A stretch of DNA of 64,000 bases from Burkholderia sp. NRF60-BP8 (GCF_001522585.2 NZ_CP013372.1:1984001-2048000), one strand, 5' to 3'. Positions 24,962-34,237 are shown, counted from the first letter of the stretch. Notes: a model not told the origin generated them from the letters alone. Program-made: numbers and translations.

Positions 24962-25348
24962 ATGAAGAAGAATCTGCTCGCCTCCTCCGCATTGCTCGCA
25001 CTCGCCGTTCCGTTCGCCGCGCACGCGGCCGGCTGCGGGAAACCGCGCAGCGCGTTCGACCAGGTGTATTGCACGAGCACGCAGTTCGCGCAGTCCGACC
25101 GCGATCTCAACGACGAATACGGCCGGCTGCGCAAGCAACTGAGCGGCGATCAACAGGCGACGCTGAAGGCCGGCCAGCTCGCGTGGCTGAAACAACGCGA
25201 CGCGCAGTGCAGCGAGACGCGCGGCAGCAGCTACCTCGTCGATATCCAGTGCGCGAACGACATGACGCAGTCGCGGCTGTCGTTCCTGCGCGAGCGTGAG
25301 CGCGAATGCTCGAGCACCGGATGCGTGACGTCGAAGCTCGGCGAGTAA
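24962..25348 (+). CDS. LprI-like (DUF1311) exported protein
   Basis: A 128-residue protein with a signal peptide cut near AHAAG and a four-Cys-plus DUF1311/LprI domain: CGKPRSAFDQVYCTS, LNDEYGRLRKQL, AWLKQRDAQC and C-terminal CSSTGC. LprI of Mycobacterium is a lysozyme inhibitor, but most family members are uncharacterised. AGGAG before the ATG is a good ribosome-binding site. Next to a peptidoglycan amidase, a wall-protection role is possible but not shown. Confidence 0.85.
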   Translation: MKKNLLASSALLALAVPFAAHAAGCGKPRSAFDQVYCTSTQFAQSDRDLNDEYGRLRKQLSGDQQATLKAGQLAWLKQRDAQCSETRGSSYLVDIQCANDMTQSRLSFLRERERECSSTGCVTSKLGE

Positions 25349-25395
25349 GGCCAGGCAGTCACACGGCATACCGCAACCGATCGCACGGGGCACGC

Positions 25396-25923
25396 ATGAC
25401 ACCGAACACGACGACGATCGACATCCGCGCGGCCACATCCGCCGACGCGCCGACCATCGCCGACATCCACGTCGCGTCGTGGCAGGCCACCTACACGGGC
25501 ATCATGCCGGCCCCGTTCCTCGCCGGTCTCTCGGTCGAAAAACGCACGACCTTGTGGCGCGGCGCGCTCGACGCCGGTCGCCCGCGTGTCGCGCTCGCGT
25601 TCACGGGCGACGACGCGGCAGGCTGGATCGCCTATGGTCCGACGCGCGACGCCGACAAGGATCGTGCGTGGGGTGAAATCGAAGCGATCTATCTGCATCC
25701 GTCGCATTGCGGGCGAGGCATCGGCGCGGCGCTGGTCGAGCACGCATGCCGATCGCTGCACGCCGCGGGCCACGCATGGGTATCGCTCTGGGTACTCGTC
25801 GAAAACCGTCGTGCAAGAGCATTCTATGAACGCGAGGGCTTCGTCTCCGAAGACGACATCAAGACCTTCGAGATCGACGGTACGCCGATCGAAGAAGTGC
25901 GCTACTGGCGCGCACTGCCTTGA
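25396..25923 (+). CDS. GNAT-family N-acetyltransferase
   Basis: A 175-residue GNAT enzyme. IRAATSADAPTIADIHVASWQATYTG is the common N-terminal pattern, motif A reads LHPSHCGRGIGAALVEHA, and the C-terminus has RRARAFYEREGFVSEDD. The start at 25396 (MTPNTTTIDIRAAT) excludes an atypical prefix found in the longer frame. It ends 25 bases before the convergent glutamine-synthetase-like gene. Substrate unknown. Confidence 0.88.
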   Translation: MTPNTTTIDIRAATSADAPTIADIHVASWQATYTGIMPAPFLAGLSVEKRTTLWRGALDAGRPRVALAFTGDDAAGWIAYGPTRDADKDRAWGEIEAIYLHPSHCGRGIGAALVEHACRSLHAAGHAWVSLWVLVENRRARAFYEREGFVSEDDIKTFEIDGTPIEEVRYWRALP

Positions 25924-25948
25924 CCGGCTTCCTCGACACACGCCGCGT

Positions 25949-27295
25949 TCACAGGAACCACCGATACTCCCGCGCCCCGATCTCGTTGCGGAAATCCAGC
26001 TCCTCCTGCCGCTTGTTCTCGCAGTACACCATCACGAACTCGCTGCCGAGCCCGTCGCTCACGGCCGGATGATCCTGCATCGCGGCGACCGACGACAGCA
26101 TCTCCTTCGGAAAATCGATGCCGCTGCCGCGATCCTCGTTGAGCGGTGCGATCGGCTCGAGCCGCGCATCGAGCCCGTACTCCATCCCACTGAGGATCGC
26201 CGCAAGCACCAGGTACGGGTTCGCATCCGCGCTCGCGAGCCGGTGCTCGATCCGCAGATTGCGTGCATCCGACTCTGGAACCCGGATGCACGCGTCGCGA
26301 TCTTCGAAACCCCAGCTCGCGCGGCTCGCCGCGTTCACCATCGACCCGTAGCGCCGGAACGCATTGTGATTCGGCGCGAACACGGGCATGCAATGCGGCA
26401 GCAGCGCGAGGCAGCCGGCCACCGCATGCCGCAGCGGCCGCTGTCCGTCCGCCGCCAGCAGGTTGCGCCCCGCCTCGTCGTACAGGCTCACGTGCACGTG
26501 CATCCCGCTGCCCGGCGCGTGCAGGTACGGCTTGCCCATGAAGCTCGCGCGATAGCCATGCCGCAACGCGACGCCGCGCGTGCTGCGGCAGAACAGCGCC
26601 GACCAGTCGGCCGCGCGCAGCGCGTCGTCGGTATGCCCGAAATTGATCTCGAACTGACCGGGACCGAGCTCCGCGGTGATCACCGTCGCATCGACGCCCT
26701 GCTCGCGCGCGGCGTCGACCATCTCGTGCAGCACGTCGGAGAAGCGCGACAGGCGTTCGATATGCATGTTCGGCTGATCGTCGCGGTCGTCGCTCAGGCG
26801 GTCGCGCGGATACTGCGGCATGCCGTGCTCGAGCTGCGCGGCGAACAGGTAGAACTCGAGCTCGAATGCGACGACCGGCCGGATGCCGCGCGTCGCGAAC
26901 CGCCGCAGCACGCGCGCGAGCACCTCGCGCGGCTCGAATTCGATCGGGGAATCGGTGCCGTCGGAGCTGATCAGCATCTGTGCGAGCGGCTGCCGCTCCC
27001 AGCGCACCGGCTTCAGCGTGCCGGGTATCAGGCGGCGCGGCGCATCGGGATCGCCGTCGTTGAAGCAGTAGTCGCCGATCTTGTAGAGGCCGCCCTGCGT
27101 GCCGAGCAGCACGCAGTTCTGCGGCAGCTTCAGCAGCGCGCCCGATGCGATTTTCTCGAGCGCATCGATCGGATAGCGCTTGCCGTAGAAATGCCCGGGG
27201 AGATCGAGGCAAATCAGGTCGACATAACGGATCTCCGGGTGCGCCTGCCGGAATGCGCGGACTTCACCGACCAGCGCGGGAACGACGTCAGCCAT
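25949..27295 (-). CDS. puuA: Glutamine-synthetase-family ligase, probable gamma-glutamyl-polyamine synthetase
   Basis: A 448-residue GS-fold enzyme. Conserved GS blocks are present: FELEFYLF, ELGPGQFEINFGH, the ATP/ammonia-site loop GSGMHVHVSLYD, and RVPESDARNLRIEHRLASADANPYL. It lacks the tyrosine-adenylylation region of GlnA and lies in an operon with a PuuB-like oxidase and an XRE-cupin regulator. By the Puu pathway it would glutamylate putrescine or another amine. Other PuuA-like proteins act on ethanolamine or spermidine, so the exact amine is open. Confidence 0.82.
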   Translation of the reverse strand: MADVVPALVGEVRAFRQAHPEIRYVDLICLDLPGHFYGKRYPIDALEKIASGALLKLPQNCVLLGTQGGLYKIGDYCFNDGDPDAPRRLIPGTLKPVRWERQPLAQMLISSDGTDSPIEFEPREVLARVLRRFATRGIRPVVAFELEFYLFAAQLEHGMPQYPRDRLSDDRDDQPNMHIERLSRFSDVLHEMVDAAREQGVDATVITAELGPGQFEINFGHTDDALRAADWSALFCRSTRGVALRHGYRASFMGKPYLHAPGSGMHVHVSLYDEAGRNLLAADGQRPLRHAVAGCLALLPHCMPVFAPNHNAFRRYGSMVNAASRASWGFEDRDACIRVPESDARNLRIEHRLASADANPYLVLAAILSGMEYGLDARLEPIAPLNEDRGSGIDFPKEMLSSVAAMQDHPAVSDGLGSEFVMVYCENKRQEELDFRNEIGAREYRWFL

Positions 27296-27443
27296 GTCTC
27301 ATCCTTTTCATGTCTCGTATGTCGGCGCCGCAGCGCGGCGAACCGGATTCATGCGGCGCGCGCAACGCACGCTGCATGTCGATCAGTACTCAAACAGGCG
27401 GCGTGGCGCAGCGGCCTCCGATACTGCCGGCCGCGCCGGCCAC

Positions 27444-28001
27444 TCAGGTGAATACCCAGATCACGCGGGTCGGCGCGTCGGTCAGGTTCGCATACCGGAA
27501 GCGCTTGTGCGCGGGAAGCTGAAACGCATCGTTCGGGCCGAGCGTGACCGGCGTGTCGTCGCCGTCGATCCAGATCGTCAGCTCTCCTTCGAGTACGAAG
27601 CCGCCCTGCTCGTCGCTGTCGTCGACCGGCCGCTCGCCGCTGCTCGCGCCCGGCCCGAGATGACTTTCGAGGATCGAGAAGCGCGAACGCATGTTCGGCG
27701 ACACGAGGATGTCGGTAATGCCGGCCGCGTAATACACGGTGCGGCGTTCGCCGGGCCGCGTGACCCACGGCACGCTGCGCGGCTTGCTCAGGCTGTAGAA
27801 ATACGTGGTCGGCGCACCGAGCGCCTCGCCGATCGCGGTAAGATCCGCGACCGTCGGACGCGACAGCCCACGCTCGACCTGCGACAGAAAGCCGACCGAG
27901 CGGCCGATCCGTTCGGCGAGATCGCTCAGCGTGACCTTGCGATGCTTGCGCAGGTCGCGGATCAGGATCGCCAGACTTTCTATCTCTTCCTGTTCGTTCA
28001 T
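27444..28001 (-). CDS. puuR: XRE-cupin regulator (PuuR-like)
   Basis: A 185-residue regulator with an N-terminal XRE helix-turn-helix (about 10-65: LIRDLRKHRKVTLSDLAERIGRSVGFLSQVERG) and a C-terminal cupin (about 105-183) ending ANLTDAPTRVIWVFT. This is the PuuR architecture; E. coli PuuR represses putrescine catabolism. It sits between the oxidase and ligase genes on the same strand, 17 bases after the oxidase, so it probably controls its own operon through the dyads at 29320-29368. Confidence 0.82.
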   Translation of the reverse strand: MNEQEEIESLAILIRDLRKHRKVTLSDLAERIGRSVGFLSQVERGLSRPTVADLTAIGEALGAPTTYFYSLSKPRSVPWVTRPGERRTVYYAAGITDILVSPNMRSRFSILESHLGPGASSGERPVDDSDEQGGFVLEGELTIWIDGDDTPVTLGPNDAFQLPAHKRFRYANLTDAPTRVIWVFT

Positions 28002-28018
28002 GATGGATTCCGGTGCAA

Positions 28019-29308
28019 TCAAACGGTATCGCGCAGACGGTACCAGGCCTTGCCGATCGCTTCGAGCGGTGCGGCCAGCCGGTCGCCGCCCGGAAAGCGC
28101 GGGTTGCGGATGCGCTGGTACTGCGCGAGCAGTTGGGCATCGCCGAGCACGGCATCGGCCACCGCGCGCGCACCGGCGAGCGTCGGCAGCACGCCGTGCC
28201 CCGAAAAACCCTGCAGCCAGAAGCGCTGCCCGTGGCGGCCGATGTCCGGCGTGCGGCGCATGCTGATGTCGATGTGACCGCCCCACGCGTAGTCGAGCGG
28301 CACGCCGGCGAGTTGCGGGAACACGCGTTCGAGGTGCGGGCGCGTCGCCGCCGCGATATCGGCCGGGATGCCGCCGAGATACGTGCAGCCGCCGCCGAAC
28401 AGCAGCCGATTGTCGGGGCTCAGGCGGAAATAGTCGGGCACGAACTGGTTGTCGATCACGCAGCTGTTGCGCGGCAGCAGCGCACGCGCGACGTCGGGCG
28501 CGAGCGGCGCCGTCGCGACCTGGTACGTGCCGACCGGCAGCAGCCGGCGCGCGAGGTCGCGGTCGAGCCGGTCGACGTACGCATTGCAGGCGAGCACCAG
28601 CACGTCCGCGCGTACTTCGCCGCACGCCGTCCGGGCGACTTGGCCGCTCGCCGTCTCGCGACAGTCGAGCACGCGGCTCCGTTCGAAGATGCGGCCGCCC
28701 GCGCGCTCGATCGTCCGCGCGACGCCGAGCGCGAGCTTCAGCGGGTTCAGGTGGCCGGCCTCCGGATCGTGGAGCGCGGCGAGATAGCGCGTGCCGCCGA
28801 TCCATTCAGGTATCTCGTCACGCCCGATCAGGCGCAGCCGGTCGTAGCCCCACCGCTCGGCCGCCTCGTCGCGCGCTTGCGCCAGCATCGCGACGCGCCG
28901 CGGCCGCACCGCGGCCCACAGGCTACCTGGCCTGTAGTCGATGTCGAAACCGTGCCGCGCCGACAGTTCGCGCACCTCGGCCGCCGCCCAGCGCATGCTG
29001 TCCCACAGCAGGCGCGCGCCGTCGCGGCCGAGCGCATCCTCGAGCGGCTGCATGTCGCACGACCAGCCGAGCAGCGCCTGCCCGCCGTTGCGGCCCGATG
29101 CGGCCCATGCGACGCGGCTCGCTTCGAGCATGACGACGCGTTTGCCGGCAAGCGCGAGCCGCAGCGCCGTATGCAGGCCGCTGAAGCCCGCGCCCACGAC
29201 CAGCACGTCGGCGTCGATGCGTTCGTCCAGCGCCGGCCGATGCGGGATCGGCGCCGGATAGGTACCGGCGTAGTAGCTTGCGACGTGACGGTCGGACTGC
29301 ACGAACAT
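28019..29308 (-). CDS. puuB: FAD-dependent amine oxidoreductase (PuuB-like)
   Basis: A 429-residue DAO-family flavoprotein. The N-terminal FAD-binding Rossmann motif is VLVVGAGFSGLHTALRLALAG, followed by SGRNGGQALLGWS and the C-terminal PDIGRHGQRFWLQGFSGHGV. PuuB oxidises gamma-glutamylputrescine to its aldehyde with H2O2 release. The start MFVQSDRHVASYYAGTYPAP was chosen because GGGAGCCCGC precedes it; the ATG at 29344 lies inside the operator-like repeats. It is first of three genes: oxidase, regulator, ligase. Confidence 0.85.
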   Translation of the reverse strand: MFVQSDRHVASYYAGTYPAPIPHRPALDERIDADVLVVGAGFSGLHTALRLALAGKRVVMLEASRVAWAASGRNGGQALLGWSCDMQPLEDALGRDGARLLWDSMRWAAAEVRELSARHGFDIDYRPGSLWAAVRPRRVAMLAQARDEAAERWGYDRLRLIGRDEIPEWIGGTRYLAALHDPEAGHLNPLKLALGVARTIERAGGRIFERSRVLDCRETASGQVARTACGEVRADVLVLACNAYVDRLDRDLARRLLPVGTYQVATAPLAPDVARALLPRNSCVIDNQFVPDYFRLSPDNRLLFGGGCTYLGGIPADIAAATRPHLERVFPQLAGVPLDYAWGGHIDISMRRTPDIGRHGQRFWLQGFSGHGVLPTLAGARAVADAVLGDAQLLAQYQRIRNPRFPGGDRLAAPLEAIGKAWYRLRDTV

Positions 29309-29319
29309 GCGGGCTCCCG

Positions 29320-29368
29320 TGAAAATTTCGCCTTGAAATTTCATGAAAAACTAGCATGACAATTTCAT
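29320..29368. promoter_or_regulatory. Repeated operator-like elements before the puu-type operon
   Basis: CATGA-CAATT-TCATG (29354-29368) is a 5-bp-arm dyad. The core AAATTTC recurs in GAAAATTTCG (29320-29329) and TTGAAATTTCATG (29332-29344). The cluster lies at the expected position for binding of the adjacent PuuR-like regulator. Confidence 0.5.
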
Positions 29369-29542
29369 GCGGGCAAGCGGGGGACCGATGTTCGTGTCGT
29401 CAGGGAAATAGTCCGACGAACTACAGTTGCGCGCTGTTTATCCGGTTTCGGCGCGATTCGACAATTCGCGGGGCCAGGCGTGTGTCCACGCCGCGCGTAC
29501 GTATCGCCGCCGTTGTCCAGCGCCGGAACGCGCGCGGCGCGG

Positions 29543-30757
29543 TTAAAACCGGTGAATGATGCCCGCACCGAACGCGAACTGGTTCCCGGTCGACGACGGC
29601 GCGGAGTTGAACCCGTCACCCAGCGTCGCGGTCGCGTCGACGATGCTGCCCGCGCCGCTCGTGCCGAGCGTCTTGCCCTTCGCGTGCTGATACGCTTCAA
29701 GCAGGTACAGCCCCGTGCGCTTCGACAGCGAGTAGTACTGCGACAGGTTGAACTGGTGATACTGCGCGCTGTCCGTGATGCCGTTCGCTTCGGTCGCACG
29801 CGTGTACGCATAACCTGCGCCGACATCCCATACAGCCGACGGCTTCCAGTGCAGCACCGCACCGGCCGTGTTGAAAATCGCGGTGTTGACGAACTTCGAC
29901 GCCGTGCCCGGGATGTATTGGGTGTTGGTATACGTGGCCGTCGCATCCCACGCGTCGCTGAACCGGTAGCTCAGACCCACCGCGAACCGCTGCTGCGCCT
30001 TCGCGGTCTGGTAGCCGTTCGTGAGCGCCGACACGCCCACCTGCGCGCCGCCGTTCGACGTCGTCGAATTCGCCCCCCATGTGCCGCCGGCCGTATTCGA
30101 ATTGTTCACGCGCTCGAACGCGACGCCGACACCGAGCGGGCCGGCCGCGTACTGGATGCCGGTTGCCCATGTCGAACCAGCATTGGTGCTGCCGGCCACG
30201 CCGCCGAACGAATACGAGCCGCTCAGCGTCAGCCCGTACCATTTCGGCGACGTGTATTCGAACGTGTTGTTCGCGCGGTAAATCGTGTCGAGCCCGTCGA
30301 CGTCGCCCGGGTGCGCGCCGTAGTAGCCGGTGATCCACGTCGTCGGGCTGAACGCCGACATCGTCTGGTAGTACGACGCGTACTGCCGTCCCGCGCTCAG
30401 CGTACCGTAGGTCGCATGGGTCAGGCCGACCCACGCCTGCCGCCCGAACATCGCATCGGTGTACTGCGTCGCGCCGGTGCCCGAGTTGAAACCCGATTCG
30501 AGCGTGAAGATCGCCTTCGTGCCGCCGCCGAGATCCTCCGCACCCTTCAAGCCGAAACGGCTGCCGGCCCACACGCCCTGGTTCATCCTGACCACCGACT
30601 TCCCACCGCTCGTCGAGCCGAGCACCGTCGCGTTGCTCTGGTAGCCGATCCCGTTGTCGACGATCCCGTACAGCGTGACGCTGCTCTGCGCGAACGATGG
30701 TGCAGCCGCCGCCATCGCGATGGCGGTCAGCGCGACCCGTGATGCCTGCTTCTTCAT
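29543..30757 (-). CDS. Gram-negative trimeric porin (OmpC/Porin_4 type)
   Basis: A 404-residue outer-membrane porin: signal peptide MKKQASRVALTAIAMAAAAPSFA, mature start QSSVTLYGIVDNGIGYQSN, the conserved SRFGLKGAEDLGGGTKAIF and RQAWVGL blocks, and the terminal GAGIIHRF ending in Phe. It lies 67 bases downstream of the tannase-like gene on the same strand, so it is probably the outer-membrane entry for the aromatic products (the role of GalP in Pseudomonas gallate clusters, though that protein belongs to a different family). Specificity is inferred from context. Confidence 0.88.
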   Translation of the reverse strand: MKKQASRVALTAIAMAAAAPSFAQSSVTLYGIVDNGIGYQSNATVLGSTSGGKSVVRMNQGVWAGSRFGLKGAEDLGGGTKAIFTLESGFNSGTGATQYTDAMFGRQAWVGLTHATYGTLSAGRQYASYYQTMSAFSPTTWITGYYGAHPGDVDGLDTIYRANNTFEYTSPKWYGLTLSGSYSFGGVAGSTNAGSTWATGIQYAAGPLGVGVAFERVNNSNTAGGTWGANSTTSNGGAQVGVSALTNGYQTAKAQQRFAVGLSYRFSDAWDATATYTNTQYIPGTASKFVNTAIFNTAGAVLHWKPSAVWDVGAGYAYTRATEANGITDSAQYHQFNLSQYYSLSKRTGLYLLEAYQHAKGKTLGTSGAGSIVDATATLGDGFNSAPSSTGNQFAFGAGIIHRF

Positions 30758-30824
30758 CGATCCGTCTCCTTCCTTGCCTTGTTGAATGTATGAGTTGTCG
30801 TGATCGGCGTGTACCGCCGTCGGG

Positions 30825-32633
30825 TCACGGACGATACGCGTGCCAGCCGTTTCCGCCCTTGCAAACGAGTTGCGAACCCTGGGCCTGACATTGCGCTTCG
30901 TAACCCGGCGAGTACAGCCATTCGCCGGCCCAGTGCAGATCGACGAACGGGTCGGCCTTCGGCGTATCGGCGACGAAGTTCGCCGCGTCGTCGGTGCTGC
31001 CCGTGCCCGTGTAGCGCGCGGTAGCCGGATACGGGAACACCGGACGCGTGCGCGTCGTATTACCGTTTCCGTCGACGATCGATGCCACGATCCGGCCCGG
31101 CGTCGCGCCCGTCTCGGTCCACGCCATCAGCGGCGACAGGATGTCGAACACGTTCGGCCCCTGCCCGCCGCCGCAGTGTGCAACGCCCGGGAACAGGTAG
31201 AAGCGCGCGAAGCGGTCGACTCTTGCGTCGCCCATGTAGCGCTTCATTGCTTCGTAGTACTCGATGCTCGATCGCGGCGAGATATGCTGGTCTTCCAGAC
31301 CGTGCCACATCAGCAGCTTGCCGCCGCGCCCGGCGAACCGGCTCAGGTCAGGATCGGTCGCGGCCAGGTAGTTCGACACCGGTACCGTCTTCGCGAATCC
31401 GTCGAGCGTGAACTTCAAATCGCCGATCGCGGCGGACGGATACGATGCGTTGTAGTAGTCGAGATAGCGCAGGAACGGCAGCACGAAGCCGATCGTGCCG
31501 CTCTGTGCGGTAGCAGTCGCCGGCACGAACAGCGTCCAGTTCAGCTCGGAGCCCCATTCGCGCGAGACGAGCGGCTCGAGCCGCGTACCGTCCGCGGTCG
31601 TCGCGCCGTCGTGAATCCGGCGGACGACGTCGGCTTCCTGCGGCGTCAGGCAGGTCGCGGTGGACTGGCCTTGCGCGCAGACGATCGTCGCGGGATCGAA
31701 CCGACACGCGCGCGGGTTGTCGATCACGCCGTCGACCACGCCATCCAGCCCGTCGCATGCCTTCAACACGGCCGCGTGCAGCATCGGCAGCTTGCCGGCG
31801 AGCAGGATCGCGTTGCCCGTCTTCGGGTCGGTGTTGACCGCGTTCGGCCATGCATGGTGGAACGTGTTCTGCACGATCAGGTCGTTCGCCGGCGCACCGG
31901 CGGCGATGCCATCGAAATCGTCGGGGAAGCGCTGCGCCTCCATCAGCGCCTCGCGGCCACCGTCCGAGCAGCCGTCGAAGTACGCATAGCGCGCGGGCCG
32001 TGCATAGAACTTGCCGATGATTGCCTTCGCGACCTGAGCCGTTGCGTGTTCGGCGCGGTATGCGAAGTCGAGCTTCGCCTTCGGGTCGAGCGCCCAGGAG
32101 CCGTCGTTGCCGCCTTCGTGGCCCATGTCGGTCGCGGCCATCGCGATCGTCCCGTTCGTCACCGGCACGCACGTCGATGCCATCGGCGCGTTGACGGACA
32201 GGTTGCCGCACAGGCCGCCGCAACCGGTCTGCAGGTAACGCTGCGTCCAGCCCTGCGTCGGCAGCTGCAGTTCGAACAGCGACGCGCCCGGACCGATCGT
32301 GCCCTTCACGTCGCACACCGGCGCCGGCAACGTATTGTTGCCGACGACCGTGCCAGCCGGCAGCAGCACCGCCGACGTGATCGTGACGGTGCCGTCGGTC
32401 GCGCCGCTCAGGTCGAGCGCCGCGACCGACGGGCACGACATCGCGGGCATCACCGCGGGAAGATTCGCAAGTCCGGCGGCGCTTGCTGCATTCGCTGCAC
32501 TCGGCCAGCCCGTCAACGCAGCACACAGCCATACGATGCCGATCGCCAGCGCCCTGGTCAGCGCATCGCACCTTACGCACGCCGCGCGACGCCATGCGCG
32601 CCCCATCCACCCTGCCCTGCATTTCGTCTGCAT
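30825..32633 (-). CDS. Tannase/feruloyl-esterase-family secreted hydrolase
   Basis: A 602-residue exported esterase. A long signal peptide ends near PSAANA-A. The family's CS-D-HC active-site motif is visible: nucleophile Ser beside a Cys in DGCSDGG, catalytic Asp in GLEDQHISP, and catalytic His beside a Cys in VAHCGGG; the two Cys form the family's vicinal-type disulfide. Tannases split gallate esters of glucose or alcohols; feruloyl esterases split cinnamate esters. The neighbouring gallate dioxygenase favours galloyl esters. AGGAG precedes the ATG with 6-base spacing. Confidence 0.87.
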   Translation of the reverse strand: MQTKCRAGWMGRAWRRAACVRCDALTRALAIGIVWLCAALTGWPSAANAASAAGLANLPAVMPAMSCPSVAALDLSGATDGTVTITSAVLLPAGTVVGNNTLPAPVCDVKGTIGPGASLFELQLPTQGWTQRYLQTGCGGLCGNLSVNAPMASTCVPVTNGTIAMAATDMGHEGGNDGSWALDPKAKLDFAYRAEHATAQVAKAIIGKFYARPARYAYFDGCSDGGREALMEAQRFPDDFDGIAAGAPANDLIVQNTFHHAWPNAVNTDPKTGNAILLAGKLPMLHAAVLKACDGLDGVVDGVIDNPRACRFDPATIVCAQGQSTATCLTPQEADVVRRIHDGATTADGTRLEPLVSREWGSELNWTLFVPATATAQSGTIGFVLPFLRYLDYYNASYPSAAIGDLKFTLDGFAKTVPVSNYLAATDPDLSRFAGRGGKLLMWHGLEDQHISPRSSIEYYEAMKRYMGDARVDRFARFYLFPGVAHCGGGQGPNVFDILSPLMAWTETGATPGRIVASIVDGNGNTTRTRPVFPYPATARYTGTGSTDDAANFVADTPKADPFVDLHWAGEWLYSPGYEAQCQAQGSQLVCKGGNGWHAYRP

Positions 32634-32709
32634 GCTTGTCTCCTGTCTTTTGCTGGATATGCCGCTCGCCCGGGCCGGGCGGCACGGCGAGCTGTATTGA
32701 TTCTTCGAT

Positions 32710-32723
32710 GGATCGCGCGATCC
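32710..32723. promoter_or_regulatory. Perfect 14-base palindrome before the tannase gene
   Basis: GGATCGCGCGATCC is self-complementary and lies 77 bases upstream of the tannase start, a possible operator for that gene. Confidence 0.35.
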
Positions 32724-32829
32724 GGATCGTCACTCACCACTTCATCAGCATAACTAACTCATCGCGGGAACCCGTTGCGAAGAACGGCGAATCCCATCCG
32801 ATTCGCTTATCGATCCGGTCGTATCGGCG

Positions 32830-33552
32830 TCATGCAGGCTCCATCCCGTATTCCCGCTTGATGTGTGCGGCTTGCGGCGACGCCAGATACGCGACGAACC
32901 GCGCCGCGGCCGCGCGATCGTGCGCGACGGCCAAGACTGCGGCGGCGAACACCGTCACCGCCTGCGCCGCGGCGGGCAGCGCGCCGACAACTTCGACACC
33001 CGGCACGTGCATCAGCTCGCTCATCTGCTGAAAGCCGATCTCGACGTCGCCGGATGCGATCAACGCGCCGACCGGCACGCCGGGCGAGACCTGTACGATG
33101 CGCGGCGCGATCGCGTCGGCGATGCCCCAGCGGGCGAACAGGCGTGTCAGGTGCGTACCGCTCGGCCCGGTCGAATAGCCGATCCGGCCGGCGCTCAGGA
33201 TCGCATCGCGCAATGCAGTTTCGGTACCGATGTCCGGCCGCGGCGCGCCGCTCGCGACCGCGACCGCGATGCCCGATCGCGCGACGTCCACGCAGCTGCC
33301 CGGCTCGACGTGGCCATCCGCCGCGAGCCGCTCGATCGCATCGGACGCGAGCACGACGACATCGAACGGCTCGCCGTCGCGCACGCGCCGGGCGGCGTCG
33401 ACGCCGCCCACCGACGTGATCGCGACGCGTGTGCCCGTGTCGCGCTCGTAAGCGGCGGCGAGCCGCGTGAGCACCGGCCGCGTCGCCATCGATGAAATGC
33501 CCGTGACGGCCACAGCCGCTTCCGGTGTCCGCATCATCGCGTCCGCCCGCAT
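32830..33552 (-). CDS. Cytoplasmic ModA-like substrate-binding-fold protein in the gallate operon
   Basis: A 240-residue protein of the type-2 periplasmic-binding (ModA/PBP-like) superfamily: GISSMATRPVLTRLAAAYERDTGTRV...SVGGVDAARRVRDGEPFDVVVLASDAIERLAADG..., and PGVPVGALIASGDVEIGFQQMSEL near the C-terminus. It has no signal peptide and no ABC permease or ATPase neighbours, so transport is unlikely. Its ATG overlaps the aldolase stop as TGATG, so the two are translationally coupled. Function unknown. An enzyme or sensor role in gallate breakdown is inference; see findings. The preferred start is 33552; the internal ATG at residue 6 or 7 is an alternative. Confidence 0.75.
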   Translation of the reverse strand: MRADAMMRTPEAAVAVTGISSMATRPVLTRLAAAYERDTGTRVAITSVGGVDAARRVRDGEPFDVVVLASDAIERLAADGHVEPGSCVDVARSGIAVAVASGAPRPDIGTETALRDAILSAGRIGYSTGPSGTHLTRLFARWGIADAIAPRIVQVSPGVPVGALIASGDVEIGFQQMSELMHVPGVEVVGALPAAAQAVTVFAAAVLAVAHDRAAAARFVAYLASPQAAHIKREYGMEPA

Positions 33553-34235
33553 CAGTCGATGTAGCGCAGGCCGGCCTGCCGCAGCGGCTCGCGCATGTCG
33601 TACATGTCGAGGCCGAGCACGCCGGACGCGAGCTTCGCGCGCTTCGCCGCTTCGTTCGCTTCGCGGGCCACCGCCTTCTCGAGCACCTGCGCCGCACGCG
33701 CGGCCGGCACCACGGCCACGCCGTCGTCGTCGGCGACGATCACGTCGCCGGGGTGGACGAGCGCACCCGCACAAACGACGGGCACGTTCACCGAACCGAG
33801 CGTCGCCTTGATCGTGCCTTTCGCCGAAATCGCCTTGCTCCAGACCGGGAACTGCATCGCCTCGAGCACCGCGACGTCGCGCACGCCGGCATCGATGATC
33901 AGCGCGTGCGCGCCGCGTGCCTTGAAGCTCGTGGCGAGCAAGTCGCCGAAATAGCCGTCCGTGCAATCCTCGGTGATTGCCGCGACGACCACGTCGCCGG
34001 GCCGGATCTGTTCGGCTGCCACGTGCATCATCCAGTTGTCGCCCGGATGCAGCAGCACCGTGACGGCCGTACCGGACGCGTGCGCACGCGGATAGATCGG
34101 CCGCATGTAGGGCTTCAGCAGCCCCGTGCGGCCCATCGCCTCGTGCACCGTCGCCGAGCCGAGCGCGCCGAGCCGCGCCGCCACATCCTGGTCCGCACGC
34201 TGGATCGTGCGGTACACCACGCCGAGTTCAGTCAT
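33552..34235 (-). CDS. 4-carboxy-4-hydroxy-2-oxoadipate aldolase (RraA/LigK/GalC family)
   Basis: A 227-residue RraA-fold enzyme, the same length as LigK. It is recognised by [19 protein letters not shown], the oxaloacetate-site block [41 protein letters not shown], and [18 protein letters not shown] with its metal-binding Asp residues. The reaction splits CHA into pyruvate and oxaloacetate, the final step of gallate and protocatechuate 4,5-cleavage. It starts 2 bases after the upstream hydratase stop and overlaps the downstream ModA-like start, so these three genes form one tight operon. Confidence 0.9.
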   Translation of the reverse strand: MTELGVVYRTIQRADQDVAARLGALGSATVHEAMGRTGLLKPYMRPIYPRAHASGTAVTVLLHPGDNWMMHVAAEQIRPGDVVVAAITEDCTDGYFGDLLATSFKARGAHALIIDAGVRDVAVLEAMQFPVWSKAISAKGTIKATLGSVNVPVVCAGALVHPGDVIVADDDGVAVVPAARAAQVLEKAVAREANEAAKRAKLASGVLGLDMYDMREPLRQAGLRYID

Positions 34236-34237
34236 GA

